Positions 43,181-55,040 of a DNA stretch of 64,000 nt are shown piece after piece. Origin of the DNA: Ryuthela nishihirai (taxonomy: Eukaryota > Arthropoda > Arachnida > Araneae > Heptathelidae); the NCBI GenBank assembly GCA_038380435.1, contig JAWZYU010000007.1:21121001-21185000 (forward strand), in the 5' to 3' direction. Below the pieces are notes generated by a model. The model was given only the letters and a program-made list of their open reading frames with translations. It was not told the origin of the DNA and searched no databases. How positions within the stretch are numbered: the stretch's first letter is position 1; every line of letters starts with the position of its first letter. Both the position numbers and the translations under genes were made by a program.

Positions 43181-43784
43181 CAATAGTAAAATGCAGCAAC
43201 AAAGACACAACTGAAATATTTATTTGTTTAATAGTGTAGTTTATAGTGAATGTGACCCCCCTTAGCTTTAATTATTTCTTTCACCCTCTCAACCATTGAT
43301 GCCACTAGCTTTCCACACATCTCCTTCACTTCAGGGTCGTGGTACTACACTTTCATGACACTTTCCATCGTTTTGGTTTTCGTCGTGCAATCCATCTTAG
43401 ATATGTGCGCTTTAATAATGGCCCACAAATTTTCAATGGGGTTTAGATAGGGTGAATTTCCTGGCCACTCCAATACCTTCAAATGTTGCTGGGTAAAGAA
43501 GCTCTTAACAAGCTTAGAATTGTGGCATGGAGGCAGATCCTGTTGAAATACTCCATCGCCGTTAGGAAACAGCTTCTGCAGTGTTGGGACCATTTTCGCC
43601 TCCAGAATGCCTATGTACTTTTTGCTTACATCATTCCTTCAATGGGGTGAAGCGTCTGTGGCCCGGAAGCTGTGAAACATCCCCAAAACATGACCTTGGG
43701 TGAGTGTTTGGGGGATTGCTGGATGTGGCAGGATCGAAGAGGTTCTCCAAGCTTCGCTTGTCCCAACTAATTCGCACAGTACTG
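43181..43784 (-). mobile_element. Tc1-like element fragment, one terminus lost
   Basis: The right end CCCAACTAATTCGCACAGTACTG is followed by TA (43785-43786), but the left side begins inside the element (CAATAGTAAAATGCAGCAAC), so the outer 25 bp are missing. It shares its interior with 29300-29924. Confidence 0.85.
43345..43593 (-). pseudogene. Tc1-like transposase, C-terminal third
   Basis: An uninterrupted 82-codon frame: FQQDLPPCHNSKLVKSFF carries the second catalytic Asp, and EWPGNSPYLNPIENLWAIIK carries the third acidic position. The usual SPDLNP reads SPYLNP, but the Glu of PIENLW is kept. The N-terminal DNA-binding part and the first Asp are deleted. It belongs to the element at 43181-43784. 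Confidence 0.9.
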
Positions 43785-43786
43785 TA

Positions 43787-45103
43787 CTAATAAAACTATC
43801 ATGACAGCTGTTGTTTTGTGGCGTGAGAAGAATATGGCGCCGGTATCACTTTTGTTTTGACTGCAAAGTTTACTTTCAGTGGGGCATACAAAAACTTATT
43901 AGAATTCATACAATTGTGATAGGAATTTTTAAAATAATTTTGCTAATAAAATGAACGCTGACTACTAGATGAATGTAAAAGTATTTCAATATCAAATGTT
44001 AGTAAAACGATGAACCCTTCATTAATCATCTCACGTGTTCACATTTCTTTTTTTCGTTACGATCTCGAAAATGTTCACGAAAGCCTTTTTTTTTTAACTT
44101 CAAATTTGCTAATAGGCAAAATTCCGTCATATTCACATATTGTGGTAATGCACGAAACTTTCGAAGTTTTTAGCAAATGTTATTTTTGATTTAAAATGGG
44201 CTTCATTTTGCTGTAGAAATTATTTTTCCTCCCATTCGTTCAAAAGGATTCAAATAAATATTTTTCCACGAATAGGCGAGTAATTCCAATGCAGATAAAA
44301 TGTTATTAATTTAATAAAATATTTCAGCTTCTACAGCCATAATAAAAATAAACATTTTTTTATTAAACTATTTCACTGCTAGATTATTTTCTAACCGCAT
44401 ACAGATAACTTTACATTTTTGGCATATTTGCTTATAATCGAAAAGATTTTCTGAACATTCTTTAATTACTTTATATGATTTCACAAACTTGTATCAGTTT
44501 GTAAGTAGTGTTCCTATTTTAAAGATTTCCAATTAATATAATTCTGTCTGAATACTTTTTCACTGCATTACTATAGATTTTCTATTAGATGATTCTGAGA
44601 AAATATTCTGATCTTGCGCTTATAATTAAATTCCACCGAATTAAAACATTACATCTTTATTTTAACTTATCTCTTTACCAACTACGTTAATAATCGTAAT
44701 GAAAATATAATTTACCGCCTCCGTGAGTAGTGGTTTAAATTCCACTACGTTTGCTTTGATCATAATCTTGTTTGCAAAGCAGATATTTTCCCCTCGGATT
44801 TATTTAATTTTTAATAGCAATTTGAAATTGCTGCTATAATTTTCTAATGCGTAGAGGTTTGACGCACTGACATGAGTTTTTATTCCCATGAATCAGTACA
44901 ATATAAGCCAAAGTATTTAAATTATCAGTTACCTGAGATAATGCTACTTTTTTAATTGGGTACATTGTCGTGGCTTTCAAAGCGATCGATTTCTGAAATT
45001 TTTATATAACAAGTTTTTATTTTTATATCTGGAATTTCATTATCATTTAGTTTACGTATAATAGTTAATCTTAAGAGTTCGCTTCATAAATATTACAGGC
45101 GAT
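43787..45103. other. AT-rich interior of the TTAA element
   Basis: No coding remnant or terminal repeat recognised. Confidence 0.3.
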
Positions 45104-45352
45104 CGGTCTTAACATATATGTATTAATGATAGAAATATAATCGAACTTAATATGTATGTATGTATTAATCATAGAATATAATCGATCTTAAATATAAAAT
45201 ATAAATGATATAAATGACAATATAATCGATCTTAATATGTATGTATTAATGATAGAAATATAATCGATCTTAATATTATGTATTAATGAGAGAAATATAA
45301 TTGATTTTAATATGTATGTATTAATGATAGAAATATAATCGATCTTAACAGG
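45104..45352. repeat. 38-bp-type tandem array
   Basis: About six units of TATGTATTAATGATAGAAAT plus ATAATCGATCTTAA, from 33 to 43 bp long. The first unit is the most diverged. Confidence 0.85.
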
Positions 45353-45839
45353 CATCTGAAAAATATTTACCTTATATCTTAGCATGTGCGCATCGAATTT
45401 ATCTTCACGCTAACAAAGCAGCATCCAATTCATACTTATTTTTGCTTGAAATTCGAATGTTCGGCATGATAAAAAGAAGCAAATATTACCTGAAAGACTT
45501 CTTCACAGAGAGAGAAATTCACCAAGCGAAGAGCAAAGAAACACGAAAGAACGTACGATGATGTAAGTACATTAGCTGAGATCTCCCCAATGTGACGTCA
45601 TGAGGCACGCCCCTCAGGGCCACTCAGATGACCTTGGTAAAACATAGTCTTGTGGCGCCACCTTCTATATATTCACCTTGCACTTAAGTAACGTTTCCCA
45701 ATTATTAATACATTCCCCCGACAGGAAAGAATAAAATGATATTCTATACTGAATAACATTTTGTAGTTGTTTTTATCTTGTTTTCAAAGAAAACGAGATA
45801 ATAGTTTCGCTTTGTTGTCTGTATCTATAGGTCTATAGA

Positions 45840-46690
45840 CATCGAAAGTTTTTGTTTACAGAGATAAATTAAAAATTCTTTTTGTGTTGGATAGGTATTG
45901 ATGAAATATTACGATATGCACTTTCAGGATCTCTCTAATGCTATAATTACGCCCTCTAGGGGTGAAAAATTTTTAAAATTCCAAAATTTCAAACGAATAT
46001 TATAAACGATATATTTATGTTATAAATTTGAAATTTTGGTGGTGGAATGTGTCACGAAGTTTCCATTGCCAATAACGAGTTGACCCCTTAGACCCAGAGG
46101 GGGTGGGAAAATGCATCTTTTTAGTTTTAGCAGATAATTGTTTGTTTTTAGAAATAAATTAAAAATTCTTTTTGGGTTAGATAGGATTGATAAAATATTA
46201 GGATTCACACATTTTAAATCTTCCGAAAACTATTATTACGCCCTCTAACGATGGAAAGATTTGCAAATTCCAAATTTTCAAACAGATATTGCAAACGACA
46301 TATTTAAACTAGAAATTAAAACTTTTTGTGATGAAAGGGGAACGCCATGATGTTTCCATTGGCAACAATGAATTGATCTCTTAGACCCACGGGGGACACA
46401 ATTTTTTGCGTTTCAGCAGAAAATTATTTGTATTTAGAGATAAACGAAAAACTGTTTTTAGGGTTAGATAGGAATTGATAAAATATTATGATTCGCACTT
46501 TTGGAATCTTTCGAACACTATAATTCCGCTCTCTAATGGTGAAAAAGGTTTGAAAATTCCCAAATTTCAAACCAATATTTCAACTATGTATTAATGATAG
46601 AAATGTAAAATTTTGTGGTGGAATGTGAACGTCATGAAGTTTCCATAGAAACAGTAAAAATTATATTTTTTCAAATATCTTATCATTTTT
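45840..46690 (+). repeat. Family C repeat, tandem triplication
   Basis: Three consecutive copies of about 285-295 bp (starting near 45846, 46135 and 46430). Each has TTAAAAATTCTTTTTG, TAGGTATTGATAAAATATTA, CGCCCTCTA, AATTCCAAA and GAAGTTTCCATTG. Single or partial copies occur at 15.8, 18.3, 23.7, 32.4, 59.6-60.1, 60.4-60.6 and 61.0-61.2 kb. No coding frame. Confidence 0.75.
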
Positions 46691-47267
46691 CAAATACTTA
46701 GTAATTTTAATATATATATACCTGCACCAATCATAAGTATGAAACGGAATAGAAATTATTCGTTTACAAATAATATGTATAGAACATAATTTTGAAAATT
46801 TAATGGTAGTTTTTTAGAGATATTCACTGACAACAACAATCTACCTACTTTTCTGAGAGAGGTGTGCAAAATGCAACTTTTTAGATTTAAGAATTAAAAG
46901 ACGAATACTTTTATGTTGCATAACTACTAACAAAATACCCTTTGCATTTTTCCTATCATCCGCTAGCTCAAATTAAAACTTTTAAGGAACAAAACAGTAG
47001 GTAAAGGAAAAACTTCATTCTCTTTGAAAACGAGATTGTCATATGCGTCAGAGGCAATATGCGTTCTTCTATTTTAATCTAATTTTAATATCGGACATAT
47101 ACTATGGGGCTTTATACAAAGACAGCTATATTGAGTTTCTAAACATATAGACAAGTTTCAGATTTCGTCAGATTTTCGGGGGATCCTAACCTAAACTACC
47201 CTCGGCTACGTCCCTGGATCAATGGTACTTATTCGAGCCCTGTTAATAGAAGTTCTTTTCTGGTACT
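46691..47267. other. AT-rich DNA, family C-like scraps
   Basis: AATAGAAATTATTCG and TTCTCTTTGAAAACGAGATTG recall family C flanks. No gene. Confidence 0.3.
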
Positions 47268-47435
47268 GTCAGTGGTTAGGGTGCTTGGCTACTGATCAAA
47301 AAAACCTGGGTCGAGCTCTGGATAAGACATGGATGCTTGTGTTGTCTTTCTCCTGAGGTCCTGTCATCCTCACATATGGCGTATAAACTGACAGGCTCTT
47401 ATCAGACCTCTGTGGCAAGCAGGTGCTTGAGGAAA
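47268..47435 (+). mobile_element. SINE family B, near full-length
   Basis: Head CAGTGGTTAGGGTGCTTGGC, box B CTGGGTCGAGCTCTGG, and 3' end CAAGCAGGTGCTTGAGGAAA. A related scrap (AGACTCCTGTCAGATCACTC) lies at 47518-47560. Confidence 0.85.
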
Positions 47436-47595
47436 TAGTTATTCATTTTTTTTTCTTTTTTTCTTCCTGCTGAAGTTTCACCTTCATCGCTGTCTTTCTA
47501 TGTAACATTATACCAACAGACTCCTGTCAGATCACTCTCGAAAAGAGTTGCTTTACGGGAAACTTGTTTTTTACATTTAGTGTTTAAAAGTGTAT

Positions 47596-47695
47596 TGAGT
47601 TATTTTACCTCTCAGATGCACTTTTTTACACACAATGAGCTAAATGGAAGGTCGCAAGGACCACAAGCGTTTTTGAGAATTGACACATGTGGACA
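47596..47695 (-). mobile_element. SINE family A, 3' tail only
   Basis: GAGTTATTTTACCTCTCAGA to AAGCGTTTTTGAGAATTG, reversed. Confidence 0.65.
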
Positions 47696-47721
47696 TTCCA
47701 TATAGTTTCTTTTTACCATAG

Positions 47722-48096
47722 GGCGGGAGGTGGCTCAATCAGTAGCGAGCCAGGCTCGCAATTTACAGTTCTCAGGTTTGAGTCCCACCTTAGTTAGCGT
47801 TGAAATTTATCTCTGAAAACCTCTCCACCCTCTGTCAGTAGAGGACTCCGATGAGCGTGGAAAGACCGCCGTCCGTCGGATGAAACGTTAAGCCGTGCCC
47901 AGGAGAGCCATACCCTGTGCACTTTAAAGAACAAGCTGGATGGCCTTGACGGTAAGCTACTATCTGTCTCCCAACAGCTGACTAGTGTATCCTCTTCCCC
48001 CAACCTTCCATGCGCCCATGGGTTCTTTTTGCCTCGGTAGTTTAGCCCATTGTGTGCACAAAGTTTCTGTTCAGAGGTAGAACAACCCAACCTTCT
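47722..48096 (+). mobile_element. SINE family A, full-length, moderately diverged
   Basis: Head GGAGGTGGCTCAATCAGTAG and tail TAGAACAACCCAACC. A probable 11-bp duplication with one mismatch (TTTTTACCATA before, TTCTTACCATA after). Confidence 0.87.
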
Positions 48097-49250
48097 TACC
48101 ATAACTTAAAGCTACGAAAGAGTTTAACGCTTGTAACTTATGATAAATGAAGAACATGTTAAAGGATAAAAATCTAGAACTACCAAATTATTATACAATT
48201 TCGTCTTCTAATAACTTATAGAAATGTAAGGTTTTGGTCATGCCACTTGGATAAGACCGGACCCGGATAGCTGTCAAAGAAAATGAGGGAAATTAAATGC
48301 ATGCAAAATTTTAATTGATTTAATGTATTTAAAATTTAATTACAAGTTATTTATTTTACAATTATACAAAATTATTCCGATTTTATTAAAATGTTATTGA
48401 GTGTTTTAAAATTTATTACTATAATATATATATTTGTATAATAATTATAATATAAATATATATATATATTTGTATAATAATTAATAGTTACCAGTTGATT
48501 TTTAAAATAAATTTTTAAGTAGCACTATATTCAGTTTAGAATTCACTGTTGAACTATTTACACCGGTCCCATTTAGATGGCTTTAGTTTGATACCAACTC
48601 GCCCAAGACAATGACCTCAGCATAAGCAAACTTAAACCTCTATATATTTCTTCTATATTCATTTCTGTTTTTTCTCCTGGTAAGTTTTAAAATTAATCTT
48701 CATGCTAATTTGTATTTATAAATATACATAATTTAGAAAAAACATATTCCTACGTATTAGTATTATGACAATGCTTTTATAAACGAAAAGTTTTTTTAAT
48801 AATGTATATTTATAAATATAAATTTGTATAAATATTAATTTTGAAACTTAGCAGTCAAAATAACAAAACATTATATAAGAAATTTGTAGGTGATTAATTG
48901 CACTATGTTGATGTCACAACTGAATGTAACGGCCTTGTCTTCTACGTGGTATTGGCCAAGACCAACAGCTTGAACAAAAGGAGGGAAATTAAATACGACT
49001 AAATATTTAAGTGATATAATTCATTTAAACGTCAACTGAGAACTATAAATTTTTAAATAGTATAAAATAAAATGAAACAGTTTATTTATTATGATTTTTT
49101 AAAAATATTTATGAATATTTAAAATTAATGGCCAAATTTTGAAAAATTAGCAATTTTCAGTTTAGTCTTTAAAACTATGAATTAAACAGCTATGTATATT
49201 TGAATATTAATTTTTCTGTTACTGCACTATCCAGGCCAGTTATGATATAG
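48097..49250. repeat. Family E copies and a 173-bp inverted repeat
   Basis: 48229-48440 and 48940-49250 are family E copies (GGGAAATTAAAT words). Between them the arms 48680-48729 (GTAAGTTTTAAAATTAATC to AAATATACAT) and 48802-48852 pair with about 80% identity around a 72-bp spacer. The left arm also occurs near 25060. AT microsatellite at 48424-48470. Confidence 0.5.
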
Positions 49251-50924
49251 GAGTCTCTGCCCCTCCCCATCCCCCAACAAAATAGAAATGCATAAACAAT
49301 TTCCAAGTATAAAGAACTATGTCTCAAATGAAAGCTTCTGTCGCTTTGTCGCTTTTTTCTGTTTAGAGGATACTTCAGATTATTTCCTCTTCATTCTGTC
49401 CCCTTCCCCAAGAAAAGAGGGAGAAAATTTTCGTGACGATCGATCATAACTAGTTTAATATCAAATGAAAACTGCGAATTAGGTAGTGTCATCGACTATA
49501 CATTTTAGAGAGTTTAATCGAGTTAACCACACGAGCAACGCAGGGGAAATCTGTTAATGTATTTCATGCAAACAAATCAAATTGCTTTAAGTCAATTTTC
49601 CCTAACGTCTAGAAAAACAATTTCGATTATAGCAAAAAAACAAAGTTTTATTACCACCTTCCATGGTGATCTCTTGCATCTTTAAAAAAAAATACATGTT
49701 TAGAGGAAATAGAAATTCCCAAGGAAAAAATATCTTGATAACCTTAAAACGTTCTCCATCACAAAAAAAAAACATTTAATGAAAACTGCAGCTCAAACGC
49801 CCACAAATACAGGTGAACAAGTTTTTTTTTCCTCCTTACAAACTTGTAAAGTATAATCTGAAAGAAGAACTCCAAAGCTCTGAAAAGAAAAGAAAAAATG
49901 ATGGAGTAAAAGATAAAACAGAAAAGAAAGCCCGCACTCTAAACACATCCCCTGTCTTTCATTTTAAACGCTGTAGTTCTAGCTCTTTATTTCATTTTGT
50001 TCCTGCTTTTTCTTCCGAATTTCCACAAAGCCGACGTGTGCTGGAAAGCGAAGTCAGACTTATCCCAACGTTTTCCCGGTGGGAAGTTGCTATAGCAACG
50101 AACACAAGACTCTTCTTCATCTTGTATGCTCGTGTGTTGAAATAAACGTTCTTGATCGGGCTTTCTGAAGGTCATATCTCGTTGTTAATTTTATTTTTGT
50201 GTTATGTTTCTTTGCAAAGAAGTTTTGAAACCATTTTGATGCAGTTCGGATATGGTTACTATTAAGTAAAGAAAACAATTATCATTTTAAGAAATGTGGC
50301 GACATTTCTTAAATGGAGTTCATTTTTTTAAATATTTTTAGCTACGTCTTTTTGTTGTACATGCAATGGTCACTGAATTATAACTCCCCTCCCCCATGCA
50401 TGCTTTATGAAAACTAAACTAAAATAAAAAACACTCAGAAAATAATTATAATTTAAATAAGAAGTATTGTTTCAAACCATTTATACAACAGATGTATATT
50501 TTTTAAAATTTCTGTAAATACTTCTTTCGATATTTTTCATTGTTTAAGATGCAATGTTGCTGTTAAATATTCAAACTTCGATAATTCTTTAAATACAAAG
50601 CAAATATTGCTGAAAAAATCAAGATTTAGATAGACGATTAATATCTTTATGTTCCATCACATTTTCTTATAAAACGCGTAGTTAAAATTATAGAGCTTCG
50701 AAATTAGCTTCCGCCGACGTAACCATGGAAAGAGAGAGGGAGGGGTCATAATTCAATGACCTTAAAATAACCTTAAATTGACCACTAACTGATAACCTGA
50801 TAACTTTAATATGACCACTGAGTGTATGTATATACATACATAATAGATTCTTCACTGAAAACCAGAAAGTCAGGCTTTTAGTCCTACCTATTCTTCTCGA
50901 AACTGATCAGGTCAAAGCAATTTA
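49251..50924. other. Mostly AT-rich; GC-richer patch at 49930-50160
   Basis: A 110-codon plus-strand frame (49813-50145) begins in poly-T-rich DNA and passes through EKKRKNDGVKDKTEKKA. It is not recognised, and the lysine-rich stretch may simply reflect purine-rich DNA. The patch from 49930 is less AT-rich than the rest. Confidence 0.25.
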
Positions 50925-50936
50925 CCTCATGCTAGG

Positions 50937-51325
50937 GGGGCAGGGATGACTCAGTCGGTAGCGCGCCAGAGTCGTAATCTGTAGTTCCCAGGTTCGAGTC
51001 CCAGCTGAGTCAGCGTTGAGATTTATCTCCGCAAAATTCCCCGTCCTGCCCACGGTCAGTAGGGGACACCGATGGGCTTGGAAAGGCCGCCGTCCGTCGG
51101 ATGGGACGTTAAGCCGTGGTTCCGTGTGCGGGAGAGCCATACCCTGTGCACTTTAAAGAACATGCTGGATGGCCTTGACGGGAGGCTACCATCTGTCTCC
51201 CAACAGCTGTTCCAGTGGGTCCCCTCCCCCAACCTTATCTGAGCCTTCGGGGTCCATGTGACCTGGCCATTTAGCCCATGGTGTGCAAAAAAGTGCCGCT
51301 CAGAGGTAAAACAACCCAACCCAAC
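50937..51325 (+). mobile_element. SINE family A, young full-length copy
   Basis: 12-bp duplication CCTCATGCTAGG at 50925-50936 and 51326-51337. Near-consensus, with three AACCC units in the tail. Confidence 0.94.
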
Positions 51326-51337
51326 CCTCATGCTAGG

Positions 51338-51933
51338 TAGATTCTCTTTAATATGTCTGTATCAATCAAAAACTGCAAAACCAAATTGTGATTTAAAGAA
51401 CAGCTTGATTTAGCAGAATGTCTAAGTAAGATTTTCAAATTAAAGTCTTTTAAGGATCCATAACCAGTTGAAATTTCAAAAGAGATTTTTGAGAAATTAT
51501 GTTTTGGCAATTAAGCAGAACATGCTATACCGTTTCACGAAAATCCTAGTGCCCCATAGTTGGGTGTGTCACTCTTTTGTCAAGCTCGTGAAGACTCTTT
51601 TATTAGAGTAGCTGCACTATGCAGATGAATCAGTTTATCTTCTGACAAGACCAACCGCATCGAATTAGGGAGAATAAGTAAATTTCAAGAAAATCTCAGA
51701 TTTACAGAGTGAAATCAGTGTTTTAACATCATTTTTAGAAAAAAAAACATCTAAAATATGTTCAAATGAATTTCCAGTTTTGTCAATAAATCCACTTGAC
51801 TAGAGATTCCCACAGTGTGGTACACAAAGCTTCTGCCAGTGGCACGCGAGTTTAGTGCCAGCATTCATTCACACATATATTCATACAAATCGTAGTAGGA
51901 TAAAAGCAAAAAATAAATCCTTTGTCCGAGCCT
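51338..51933. other. AT-rich DNA, nothing identified
   Basis: No open frame or repeat of note. Confidence 0.3.
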
Positions 51934-52650
51934 CGATGTTATTAATTTTACTGAATTTCTTGCATTGAGTGTTATTTAGTTTACTGAATCTTTTGTATTG
52001 TATATTATTCATTTTACTGAATCTTTTGCATTGAATATTATTCATTTTACTGAATCTTTTGTATTGAATATTATTCATTTTACTAAATCTTTTGTATTGA
52101 ATATTATTCATTTTACTAAATCTTTTGCATTCAATATTATTCAATCTACTGAATCTTTTGTATTGAATATTATTCTTTTTACTGAATCTTTTGTATTGAA
52201 TATTATTCATTTTACTGAATCTTTTTTATTGAATATTATTCATTTTACTAAATCTTTTGTATTGAATATTATTCATTTTATTGAATATTTTTGAATGTAT
52301 TCATTCACTGAATCTTTTTACATCGAGTGTTATTCATTTTATTGAATATTTTGCATTGAGTGTTATTCATTTTACTGAATCATTGGTATTGAATGTTTTT
52401 CATTTTGTTGAATCATTTTATCGAGTGTATTCTATTTAGAATCTCTTGCATTAACTGTTATTCCTTTTATTCAATCGGTACCATTGAGTGTTAGTCATTT
52501 CACTGAATCTCTTGCATTGAGTATTAGTCATCTTAATGAATCTTTTGTATTGAGTCTTATTAATTTCACTGAATCTTTTGCGTTGAGTGTTATTCATTTT
52601 ACTGACTATTTTGTATTGAGTCTTATTAATTTTAATGTTTTTTTGCATTT
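51934..52650. repeat. 33-bp minisatellite, about 20 units
   Basis: Unit TATTATTCATTTTACTGAAT plus CTTTTGTATTGAA, most regular at 51970-52290 and looser after that. Because 33 is a multiple of three, it stays open on both strands (plus 51998-52294, repeats of NIIHFTESFVL; minus 51881-52210, repeats of MNNIQYKRFSK). Confidence 0.93.
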
Positions 52651-53049
52651 CTAATATTTTTACTGAATCTTTTTTCTTGCAGTTTTAAAGAGTTATGTGA
52701 AGGAATTTAAATGTTCCTTTGCCATTAAGTTCCAAATTCCTCTTTCTAAGAATTTTACTGAATGAACTTTTGTAATAAATTTGGTTATTATTTCAGTTTT
52801 TGTTTTCATTGATCATGAATCATTGACTAACATAAACTGAACACCTGGCACATAAGCCCATAATCTCCTCCATGGGATGAAATCTAATGGCAATAACAGA
52901 ATAATTAGGGAGAAGCCCTAAGAAAGGTACACTGGAACAACCAGAGCCTGAAGGCTACAGTAACTGTTTAAAAGAGAATAACTAGAGGCTTTTTTAAATT
53001 ATTTTCAGGAATATGTTCATAGTTACATAAATTGGATATAATAGGAAAT
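52651..53049. other. AT-rich DNA
   Basis: No gene seen. A LINE 3' UTR may extend into its right part. Confidence 0.25.
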
Positions 53050-55040
53050 GGAATTTGCTCCATTGGTTGGAAGAACTTGATTTATGATTCTTTTATAAAC
53101 TGAAATATAGATGGAATGTTGAGTCCCAAAAATTCCGCACGAACCATGACATTGCAGCTGCTGATCTCACATATTTTTTCTGAAATGACTGAAGTTTCTT
53201 TAGGTGATTAACTCCACAGTACATTTAACTCCACAGGTGATTAACAACACAGGTGAGGCATAACATAGGAGAGGTCGAAAGATGGTCTTGTACAGTAGAA
53301 GTTTATTCTCCAGAGAAAGCGAAGATTTGCAGCAAATCAATGCGTTTAATTTACATCTCACGCCTTGTGCTTTATTCACAGTTTTTATAATGTGATGACT
53401 CCAGTTGAATTTATTATAATTACGGTTCCAAGATATTTTGCAGAATCTTTCCAATTGATGTCTTTATCAAACAATTTAACATTGGGAAGATCATGAACTC
53501 TCTTCTTTGTGAAAAGTAAAGCTGAACTTTTCGAGGCATTTAGCTTAATCTTCCATTTTGTGCACCACAATTCAAATTTAGTTAACATTTGTTGATGCCT
53601 TTTCACTGCAAACCCTAAATTCAAAGAAGATGTAAGATGTGTCATCTGCATAAAGAGCTAACTTGATATTACATGAAGTTGGAATATCTCCCATACAAAT
53701 ATTAAAAAGTCTGGGTCCCTGGACAGAGCCCTGAGGCACACCAGAATTAATTCTTCTCTTGGATGAAAGGGTCTTACCAAATTTGACTTGAAATGTTCTA
53801 TCAAATAGATAATTTTCGATCAAGAGAATCAAAGCATCTGGACATTTTCCAACAATACGTTTTCAGATTAAACCATTAATACAAACTCGATCAAAGGCTT
53901 TTTCTACATCCAACAATGCCGTTGCAATACTCCCCTTTTTTTCCAAATCTTCTGAGACAAGTTCAACAACTCTGAGAGCTTGAAACACAGTTGAATGCTG
54001 GCGACGGAAATCAAAAATTGTTCAGGCTGTACTACATCAGAGGATACCAGGAATTAATTTAGTCGATTCTGAATAATTTTTTCAAAAAGCTTCCCAAGAC
54101 ATGAAGGTAAACTTATTGTTCTACAGTTCTGTGGAAAAAGAGAATCTTGGCCATGCTCGTGAATCATAATTACCAAAGCATGTTTCCAAATATTAGGAAA
54201 AGCAGAACATAAGCTTATTTAGGCAAATTTTCCAATGTTTTATTAGAGATGTTATCGTGAACAACTGCTTTTCTCGCTGTAAGGTCTTTATAACACAAGC
54301 GATTAGTTCATTAAAGGTAATATATTTAAGTTGACTAGAATCAAAGCCGGATTTAAACTCTATGAGGCCCTAGGCGCCCATTAAATTCGAGGCCCCCTTG
54401 CTAAACATTTTGAGGCCCTAGGCACACATTAGACTAGAGGTCCCTTACTTAGGTTTTTTTGCAATATTTGGTGTTTGGTTCAAGCAAAATATTTAAAAAA
54501 TTTTATTTTAAGAATTGTAGAAAAATAATCACAAAAATATAACTCAATCCCAGTAAACAAAAGTATAGACATTACTAAGATTCATTAAAATATTTTTGGC
54601 TTGAATTGCAGTTTACTACCAAATTACAATATTGAACATTTCTTGATAAGCATTTAACTAAAAACTTTTCGATCAAAAATCATCAAAGGGTTTTTTTGCG
54701 AGCTTTCTCTTTGACGAAACCCTGAATTAAATCATCACAATTTAAAGAATCTGTCAATTCACATTCTATAAACGTTAAAGATAAATTCCACATTTTAGTT
54801 TGCGCTAGTGAATTTCGTATTTAAAAATATGTATTTTATTTTGCAACGATAACTAGGCTGTTTTTCATATTGTTGTTTGAGGAGTAAGGTTTTAAAATGT
54901 GGCCCAATAGAGAGTGAGGCCCAGTTTGCGCCTAATGCGCCTTATGGTAAATGTGGCCCTGACTAAAATGTTTACTAGAGCAACATCAATGTTGTTTCAT
55001 TATCAACATTTCAATTTAACATGCTGGAAAATTTTATGGG
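53050..55040 (-). pseudogene. Jockey-like LINE reverse transcriptase, interrupted by a hAT element
   Basis: Reverse transcriptase blocks in order on the minus strand: near 54330 SQLKYITFNELIACVIKTL; then FRRQHSTVFQALRVVEL; ATALLDVEKAFDRV (first catalytic Asp of motif A); RINSGVPQGSVQGPRLFNI; LALYADDTSY (catalytic YADD); then KWKIKLNASKSSALLFTK and KLLLYKTIFRPLLCYASPV. These fit Jockey-clade LINEs. At least four frame changes or stops break it. The endonuclease domain is not seen; the 5' part ends near 55040. The hAT insert at 54342-54961 splits it upstream of the first block. Confidence 0.88.
54342..54961. mobile_element. Non-autonomous hAT-type element in the LINE
   Basis: Left end CAAAGCCGGATTTAAACTC and right end, inward, CAGGGCCACATTTACCATA. 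Both continue to a (G)GCGC(C/A) motif. The flanking 8 bp are ACTAGAAT (54334-54341) and ACTAAAAT (54962-54969), one mismatch. The 620-bp interior is AT-rich and non-coding. CAGGGCCGG-type ends with 8-bp duplications are common in hAT elements. Confidence 0.8.

Larger units (their letters stand above)
42226..45683. mobile_element. 3.46-kb TTAA-flanked element with long imperfect inverted repeats
   Basis: TTAA at 42222-42225 and 45684-45687 flanks a region whose ends are inverted repeats. Left GTCAGGGTGAAT and, inward from the right, GTGCAAGGTGAAT; then GAAGGGTGGTGCCAC against GAAGGTGGCGCCAC; GGTCAT in both; and TGACGTCACAGTGGGGAGA against TGACGTCACATTGGGGAGA. The repeats span about 100-110 bp. 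A TTAA target and a G-rich tip suggest piggyBac-type mobilisation. No transposase is present. It contains a hAT MITE, a Tc1 derivative and a tandem array, so it has served as a host for later insertions. Confidence 0.6.

Noticed and set aside
49813..50145. Nuclear-protein-like lysine-rich frame
   Set aside because: The lysine run follows purine-rich DNA, and no domain or splice signal supports it.
50922..51140. A second recurrent frame containing HTGPRLNVPSDGRRPFQAHR
   Set aside because: Again a reading frame across family A in another phase, present only where the SINE is present.
51934..52650. CRISPR array
   Set aside because: Units are contiguous without spacers, AT-rich and imperfect, and the sequence is eukaryotic. 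It is a minisatellite.
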